A stretch of DNA of 64,000 nucleotides, taken from assembly GCA_965153355.1 (NCBI GenBank), contig OZ231127.1, positions 34,162,001 to 34,226,000 of the forward strand, read 5' to 3'. This document shows, in pieces, positions 57,732 through 64,000 of the stretch; the first letter of the stretch is position 1, and every line of letters begins with the position of its first letter. Under the pieces are notes generated by a model that worked only from the letters and a program-made list of their open reading frames with translations, made no database searches and had not been told where the DNA came from. The position numbers were made by a program, and so were the translations under genes. Origin of the DNA: Flaccisagitta enflata. Lineage: Eukaryota > Chaetognatha > Sagittoidea > Aphragmophora.

Positions 57732-58005
57732 TTAGGCGCGCTAACGCACCTCTACAAGAGGCTATGTCCCTCCGTCGGTCGGTTGGTCGTTTGGTTGTAC
57801 GCGCTTGAGTGAAAAATCACAAAAAATGTTTGAATTCAATAGAACTCCTCTTACTTATCATTCATGTTGTTTATCATTTTACCTTAAGACTTTAGTTACA
57901 TACTCAACTTTGGGATAGGTCTCATGGACCTCAGATTATAGCTGGGGGCAGAGTAGGTCTAAGAATCAATACCGCCAGGCGCACCGTCGCGTCTTGGCCT
58001 TGTTT
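57732..58005 (-). repeat. Family 1 element, diverged
   Basis: Tail complement TTTTAGGCGCGCTAACGCACCTCTACAAGAGG, 'ccgtcggtcggttggtcg' core and head remnant CTTGGCCTTGTTTATT. The stretch 57096-57731 shows nothing recognisable. Confidence 0.55.
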
Positions 58006-58161
58006 ATTTCAAACGTGGAACTTAGGTCTCTGAACCTCGTCTTAACTCAGTCTAAATTTAACTCTGGCAATCCTCCGATTCTGCTGTCTCTCTCGATCTC
58101 AATCTGTTTTCTACCACCTGCACGGCCGCGGGACTCTACAAGTCACTGATGTCTGGTGCAT

Positions 58162-58191
58162 CCGTCCGTCTGTCCGTCCGTCCGTCCGTCC

Positions 58192-58254
<63 letters not shown>
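58162..58254 (+). repeat. (CCGT)n-(CT)n microsatellite
   Basis: CCGT core of a family 1 fragment passing into a CT run. Confidence 0.9.
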
Positions 58255-58258
<4 letters not shown>

Positions 58259-58749
58259 GTGTGGTTCTAATTTTGGACTTGCGACTGTTGCGGTTTCCCC
58301 TTGCATATCACTTTTAAAACAAGAGTTCAGAGGCATGGTGATTTTTAGGCGCTGGCCATTTCGGTTGAAAGACCTGATTCCTGACGTGATAACTGTGCAT
58401 TGAATGAATGAATTTTTTGGGGGGGAACAAACTTAAATGAGAATGAAATTTTAGAATCATTTCACATGAGAAATCACAAGTATATTTGGATCTTCAAGGA
58501 TCAAACCAAAAAATTAAGTTAAGGTTAATATTTGTTAAACTGGAAGATGGTGAGTAAAAAAATTGGTTGTTCTGCCTCATGCAGAGCGGCTCTGTAGAAG
58601 AGGGTTTGTCCGCAGGGAGGTAGGTCTGTCTTTAACTAGATAGGTCAGTTCGTAGGTTCTGTGGTAGGTTCGGAGGTAGGTTCGTAGGTTTCGTAGTAGA
58701 AAACGCGAAATTTCGGATGATGCAAAATGAACTGAAATAGTAGCCTTCC

Positions 58750-59070
58750 AACAATTTGCACAAAGTCATAGGAAAGTTCTCTATCAAAGGGACATATCTC
58801 AAAATCAAGTATAAAGATGGCCCATGAAAAAAATTTAGCCATAGGACTCCCGTAAATTTTTGCCGCTACCCCCCCCCCTCCCACAAAAAAATGTATAGGA
58901 TAGATTTTGGCCTACAGAGTTTTGTATACTTTATTATTGGGGAGGTGGGTGGCGGCCCCAATTTATTGGGGTCCTATGGCTAAATTTTTTTCATGGACCA
59001 TCTTCATACATGATTTTGAGCTGTATTCCTCTGATAGAGAACTTTCCAATGACTTTGTATAATTAATTGT
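58750..59070. mobile_element. 0.32-kb foldback
   Basis: Left arm 'cacaaagtcataggaaagttctctatc..gatggcccatgaaaaaaatttagccataggac' is repeated inverted at 58975-59062. The centre has CCCCCCC and GGTGGGTGGC. Confidence 0.8.
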
Positions 59071-59216
59071 AAAGCTACGAAATAGCGCTCTTAACTGCCC
59101 CTGCCAATCTCAACAGTCAACACAGCCCCGGCCTATCCCATTCCTGCCCCTGCACAACCGCATTACTGCCCTCTGGTACAACACGGCCGGGATATGTTCA
59201 CTAAAGGCGTCCTCTT

Positions 59217-59218
<2 letters not shown>

Positions 59219-59269
<51 letters not shown>
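59219..59269. repeat. (AG)n microsatellite
   Basis: Pure AG run. The stretch 59270-59692 has no recognisable feature. Confidence 0.96.
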
Positions 59270-59272
<3 letters not shown>

Positions 59273-59692
59273 GAGGGTTGGGCACGAGGAATTTTTCTGT
59301 GTGTCGCTGGGTAAGTTTCATTAGCGAATAATCCAAGCTTTCATCCTCTCCAGAGAATTGAAATCGATGGATTTATTTGTTTCGAAAGGAAAAATTCCAT
59401 TTAAATTCCAGATGTTAGTTTTGAGCAAAGCTGAATGGAAGCGCTGATCGAATTTGCTCAATAATTTCTGACCTTTGAAGAATTATTTGATGGAAAAGGT
59501 TACAGATTTGGCAAAATGAAAAGGCATATAGATGCGTCCTCCTACAATATGAGGTAGTTATACATGATAGCTTTACATGAGCACAACGCTTCTTTTACAG
59601 TAGAGAAACTTGTGTATTGCTATTCGCTGATCTATTACTAAAACTTAACGTTAAAAGGTGAGGTCAACCTTATGAGACGCATCTGTACGTGG

Positions 59693-59908
59693 AACAAGGC
59701 CAGATACCCGGCTACCCCAGTCGCGTGCGGGTGGGCAGGGGTCATATTTGTGGTCACTTGATCACTTTGGCAGGAGCAGTGAGGCCAAAGACCGCAAACA
59801 CCCCAAAAAAGTAAAGTGTGACGGACGGATGGACGAATGGACGGACGGACGGACGGACAGACGGACGGACAAAACGGGGTGTAGAGTCGCGTAGCACGCG
59901 ACTAAAAA
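59693..59908 (+). repeat. Family 1 element, long subfamily
   Basis: Head AACAAGGCCAGATACCCGGC, 'cagtcgcgtgcgggtgggcaggggtcatatttg', 'gcaggagcagtgaggccaaagaccgcaaa', GACG core and tail GAGTCGCGTAGCACGCGACTAAAAA. Confidence 0.88.
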
Positions 59909-60277
59909 GATTGATGTGGAGAAAACCTACGAAACCTCCTGTACCCGAACGTGCTGAAGGCTCAGAAAAATAATCAAAAACTTTTTTGAGTCAGAATAAA
60001 AAAATGTTAATTCTTTCTTCAAGATAAAAAACATTGGAGATTTGATTGTCTTTTTTGCATTATCCACAAATCCACAAATTCCGCTTTTACTTGTTTTCGT
60101 TTCTATTTCCGCTATCACTATCAAGCAGTTTCAATTTCATTATTTCTTTCTTCAATTATAAAATGAGATTAACAAAAGAATTTGAGTAGAAATATTTTGC
60201 CACTGTTTCCAGAATGAAAGGCGTTTCCAGCTAGTTGAGTTGTGCGGACGTCTTCCTTTCTTATTCCAATAAGCCGG

Positions 60278-60280
<3 letters not shown>

Positions 60281-60371
<91 letters not shown>
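60281..60371. repeat. (CT)n microsatellite
   Basis: CT run with two TTTC interruptions. The stretches 59909-60280 and 60372-61070 show no supported gene. Confidence 0.95.
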
Positions 60372-60374
<3 letters not shown>

Positions 60375-61072
60375 CTTGAGAGTACCTTCTTCCCTTGCCT
60401 TAAAAAATATCGAACCCAACCTTTTAGATGAGATGTATGATTCATTTTTGAAAAATTAATAAGACGAATTACCTTGTCTAATGTCTAATGTCTAACGTGA
60501 CGCCAAATGACGCCAATTGAAGAATGAAAAAGTCAATGTTAAGAATAACAAAAGGATGATTTGATGCGCAGACTGAAGGATCGATTTTTGCTTAAAGGAG
60601 AACGTATTTATGAAAAAAACATGTCCACTAGAACAACAGGAGCGTGTTCCGTGTGTCCTTTATAAATCATTATGCTTACATAATTACGAAATTTACAATG
60701 ATACATTGTTACATAATAACATCGATTTTGATGAGAATTCGAAAAGTTAAGACAAAAATTCCATGTCTTCTACATCAATACATTTCGATTGTGCGATTTT
60801 TCATTAACTTTCTCGATGATGATGATAATGTTATTATTTAGACATCTTGATGAAGGCAATTGCCACAAGGTATCAAAACTGGCTTAAAAGGATGTATTTG
60901 AATAATCATACAGAACGAGCGACAGACCAACGGAAAAGTAATTTGAAATCAATGCGTGGAACGAGAAAGTTGACAAAAGGTAATAACCGTTTTAATCATA
61001 AGGTAAGGTGAGGCGAGTAGAGTCTAAGAAAAAACGTCGAAATTACGTAAAACGTAGGCTACGAATCCTCAG

Positions 61073-61196
61073 AAAACCTGTCTTTCAACCTAAGCCAACT
61101 CTCAACGTCATCGTCGTCGTTGTTTCCGTCATTGTCATCGTTGTCGTCATCGTCACTGTCATTTGTCGGAGATCGAGTCCATTCGTCATGACATGA
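61073..61196 (+). CDS. Candidate terminal exon encoding a membrane helix
   Basis: After a possible acceptor (AATCCTCAG) the frame reads KPVFQPKPTLN, a ~22-residue V/I helix (VIVVVVSVIVIVVVIVTVIC), then RRSSPFVMT and TGA. Helix plus basic stop-transfer is what a type I membrane protein end looks like. The same sequence could be a chance reading of a degenerate (GTC/ATC)n run. Confidence 0.25.
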
Positions 61197-61271
61197 CTCT
61201 TTGAATTTTATAATACATCTTCTCTTTCAGCTGAAGTGGAACCAAAAAGAAAGTGGGCTTCATATTTGAGA

Positions 61272-61337
61272 GTTTTGTTTTGTTTTGTTTTGTTTTGTTT
61301 TGTTTTGTTTTGTTTTGTTTTGTTTTGTTTTGTTTTT
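61272..61337 (+). repeat. (GTTTT)n pentanucleotide array
   Basis: Thirteen consecutive GTTTT units. Confidence 0.97.
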
Positions 61338-61846
61338 GTCGTGGTTGTTGTTCTGGTCCTTGATTTTTAGCTTTCATCGATCGGACACAGTAACTAATTT
61401 CGCTATGAGGTAACTCGATGCTATTTTATTTTATTTTACTTTTTAAAACAGCAGAATGTTTAAAAAGGTTATTTTTTCAAAAGATGGTGCATGTGTAGTA
61501 TTACTTCTCCAGAAAGTGTTGAAAGCCGTGAAGTTGAATGAGAAAAGTACATAAAAAACCTTCTAAAATGATAAATTCTTTGAAAAAAAGGAAATGGAAG
61601 AATGTTAGCAGAGACGAGGCAAGAAAACAAATTCTAGGTTGGTTAAACAGGATAACGTGAGGTAAGTTCGAAACGAGAATCGAGGATGAGGTGAGTTGCC
61701 GAGAAGAACGAGGATTGAAAGAAAGAAAGAATGAAATCTGAAAGACAGAAAGCGGGTAGAAGAAAAAAGTAGTGAGGCAAGGAAATCCTCTCCTAAATAT
61801 AGACAGAGAGAGTGAGAAAGAGAAAGGAAGAGGGGGGAAGTTTGTC

Positions 61847-61849
<3 letters not shown>

Positions 61850-61923
<74 letters not shown>
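61850..61923. repeat. (AG)n microsatellite
   Basis: Pure AG run in purine-rich flanks. The rest of 61338-62056 is unassigned. Confidence 0.96.
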
Positions 61924-61926
<3 letters not shown>

Positions 61927-62060
61927 TTCTTTTTCAATTCGTGTCTAAATTGTTCCATGTTTACCATCGGTACACGTACGCGAAACTGGGTCTGTAAGGG
62001 GTTTCCAAGAAGCCCAACAGTCGCGTGCTCCGTTTTACAATTATACAACTACACACTTAA

Positions 62061-62149
62061 GGGGTTGTCGCATTGGTCGTATATTATCTAGATATCATCG
62101 AGATATTCCCTATGTAATACCTCGATAATTTTCCCAATGCGACAACCCC
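62061..62149. mobile_element. 90-bp hairpin element
   Basis: GGGGTTGTCGCATTGG at the left and CCAATGCGACAACCCC at the right. The interior (ATCTAGATATCATCGAGATAT) is also self-complementary. TTAA and TAAA flank it. Confidence 0.7.
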
Positions 62150-62164
62150 TAAAATCCTTCATTT

Positions 62165-62460
62165 ATTCCTTCCTTTCCTCCCTTTCCTTCCTTCATTCCT
62201 TCCTTCCTACCTTCCTTCTTTCCTTCTAAGTTAACTTACCATAGAGTTCCTAAAGTAGCCTAAAACGCCTTAAGTACTCAGTAGTACCTAAAGTACCCTA
62301 GAATACCCTAAAGTACTCTAAAGTACCTTGATGTACCTCTAGTACCTATAGCACCATATGTACCTGAAGTAGCCTAAAAGAAAATTGTTACCGACGGACG
62401 GACTGACCTACCGACCGACCGACACGGCAAGTTCTAGAGTTGCGTGCAAGCGACTAAAAT
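62165..62460 (+). repeat. CCTTCCTT and AGTACCCTAA arrays with family 1 tail
   Basis: Pyrimidine CCTT units (62165-62225), then ~11-bp AAGTACCCTAA units (62250-62375), then a GACG core and tail TAGAGTTGCGTGCAAGCGACTAAAA. Probably one family 1 copy with a private internal array, like 42494-42890. Confidence 0.6.
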
Positions 62461-62684
62461 GTTCTTTTTTCCTGATGACCATGGCGAGTCTCCCTTAACA
62501 GAGTTACTCCGCATACAATAAGCAATTAAAAATTTACAATGAATCCGATATGTGAAACTCTCCATGCTCCATTAAAGCTAGCTTAACTATCTAGTGCATA
62601 TGAAACTCACAATTCCTTTTCATCAAGCCTCAAGTTGGTTGGTCAGTAAGTAACATGATGCGAAATCAGTTAAAATGTTGATTT

Positions 62685-62823
62685 CTAAGCATCACGGCCC
62701 AACCGCATTTTTACCCCTGCCTAATGGCACTGGCAGTGCCTATTCATATAGCTATTCATATACCTGTCCACTCTCATGACGTCCCCGTTACTGTTACTCA
62801 TTGGCCGTGTATCCGGCCTTGTT
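62685..62823 (-). repeat. Family 1 head part
   Basis: GCATCACGGCCCAACCGCATTTTTACCCCTGCC to GGCCGTGTATCCGGCCTTGTTC. No tail. Confidence 0.65.
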
Positions 62824-62960
62824 CTCTTCTCTTGCGTTGTGGATGCATCTTTTTCTATCTTTGATAACGATAAGTAATCTCATTAGTTACATCTTTTCTA
62901 TTTGATCAATTCCCATTAGTCTCTTGGTTGATTGATATACTACGCCGATCGATTTAAAAA

Positions 62961-63038
62961 AAAAAAGAAATAAAAGAAAAAGAAAATTTCAAAAGCTTAA
63001 AAGAAATAAAAGAAAAAGAAAATTTCAAAAGCTTAAAA
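62961..63038 (+). repeat. 37-bp tandem duplication
   Basis: AGAAATAAAAGAAAAAGAAA plus ATTTCAAAAGCTTAAA, twice. Confidence 0.85.
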
Positions 63039-63256
63039 GCGTGCCCATGAAGCCAACATTTAGGGTATCAATTTGGGTCAAAATAGGAAAAATGTGAGAG
63101 TTAAAAAAGAAAAACAAATGAATAAACGTGATTGAGATTAGACATACATGATATTTGAAAGTAAAATTTGCATCCCCTTGGCAAGAAACTCGGATTTTGC
63201 CACTATTACTGAAGATGTTATACTAAAAATTTCTACAAATTTCTTTTCTGTAAGCT

Positions 63257-63411
63257 GACAGGGTGCTGGTCGAAATTATAAGTTTGCATAGAAAACAAAA
63301 AAATGATAAAACAAAAAACATAGTTCTCTTCCAAATTCGATTACAAAGAGAACTATGTTTTTGAAAATGCAAAAAATCCCCGCATTTGGCTGTCTTATAA
63401 TTTCGACCAAG
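63257..63411. mobile_element. Small foldback with AACATAGTTCTC hairpin
   Basis: Ends TGGTCGAAATTATAAG and CTTATAATTTCGACCA. The centre AACATAGTTCTCTTC pairs with AAGAGAACTATGTT. Same family as 41617-41756. The stretches 62461-62684, 63039-63256 and 63412-63867 show no gene. Confidence 0.75.
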
Positions 63412-63867
63412 TAAAAAGGTAGATTTAAAATTTTTTTCTTAGTAGTTTGCCTTAAGTAAGAAAGCTTTCTCGGTTGTATAACTGCCTGTGAGTGAATTTT
63501 TTTAATAAGTCACTATCAATGATCACTGATAAGAAGCTTCAATGCTTCGGTAACAGTTTTCTATGATTTCTACACACAAAATACTACTATTTTCTGATTT
63601 TTCCCTCATTATGTAAATTATCCGGCCCCAGCATCGCTTTGACATCTTATTAGGAACCCTGATGGAGAATATAATCAGCTCTGGTAGCAACAAAATCGTA
63701 TTGATTGTCATGAAAATGTTATGATATGAAGAGTCATGGGAAAAATTGCCGACGGTTTTTCGCAAAAATGCCACTATTTTGCTGCTTTTTTTCATATGTA
63801 TTGTCTATCGAATCACCCTTAAGAGTGCTTATCACAGAGAAATTCGCGATTTCTCTACATCGTGGCT

Positions 63868-63928
63868 GTCATTGTCTTTTTGTCTGTTGAACTGGTAGCA
63901 TTGTCTTTTTGTCTGTTGAACTGGTAGT
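63868..63928 (+). repeat. Tandem duplication (30 bp, two copies)
   Basis: CATTGTCTTTTTGTCTGTTG followed by AACTGGTAG, repeated twice. The window ends at 64000 without another feature. Confidence 0.9.
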
Positions 63929-64000
63929 CGACCTAGGGGAAATTTCTCCTAACCTTTACTAGATGTCAGGCTATGGTTTGACACCAGGCCCATTAACCTC

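Noticed and set aside
58255-58403. Possible exon after the CT run (QCGSNFGLATVAVSPC...)
   Set aside because: The acceptor is good but no convincing donor, domain or compatible neighbour was found. It lies at a family 1 core.

Overview
The window is eukaryotic nuclear DNA from an invertebrate-type metazoan. The evidence is GT-AG introns, a TB-domain/EGF receptor, a Dispatched-like RND transporter and a PTB-domain adaptor. The phylum cannot be fixed from the sequence. Microsatellites are extremely dense, mainly (GA/CT)n, (GTT/CAA)n and (GT/CA)n. Nested inverted-repeat elements are also dense.

Layout. (1) + strand, 3354-25413: a type I membrane receptor gene, 5' incomplete, reconstructed from 11 exons whose intron phases all agree. 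It encodes the C-terminal part of a SUEL/galactose-binding lectin domain, a TB (fibrillin/LTBP-type) domain, seven EGF modules (most calcium-binding type), a transmembrane segment and a ~420-residue cytoplasmic tail with NPxY and YxxP motifs. Its 9-kb last intron holds a BEL/Pao-type LTR retrotransposon with a gag ORF and no recognisable pol. The retrotransposon sits inside the GA-microsatellite core of another repeat element. (2) 25414-34529: intergenic, made of foldback/MITE-like elements, minisatellites and an array of telomere-like repeats. (3) - strand, 44918-34530: a five-exon gene (phases agree, 807 aa) for an N-terminal PTB/PID domain followed by a long low-complexity tail. (4) 45587-50617: a ~5-kb palindrome built from ~500-bp tandem units, whose right end supplies the last codons and stop of gene 5. 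(5) - strand, 54593-50580: a single-exon, 1337-aa Dispatched-family RND protein swollen by polyQ, polyN, polyAsp and polySer runs. (6) 54600-64000: mostly repeats, with two or three weak exon candidates.

Three dispersed element families recur throughout and account for much of the non-coding DNA. Family 1 has head ACAAGGCCGGATACACGGC, a GACG-type tetranucleotide core and a hairpin tail ending CGCGACTAAAAA. Family 2 has a 20-bp minisatellite core built on GCCTCGAGGC. Family 3 has head GGAAAAAAGTCG, tail GGCGATTAGCCGCCTTTATTGGTA and a microsatellite core. Many copies interrupt one another, so a relative insertion order can be read.

The receptor (NPTY tail) and the PTB protein (NPxY-binding fold) could act in one signalling pathway, but that link is inference only.
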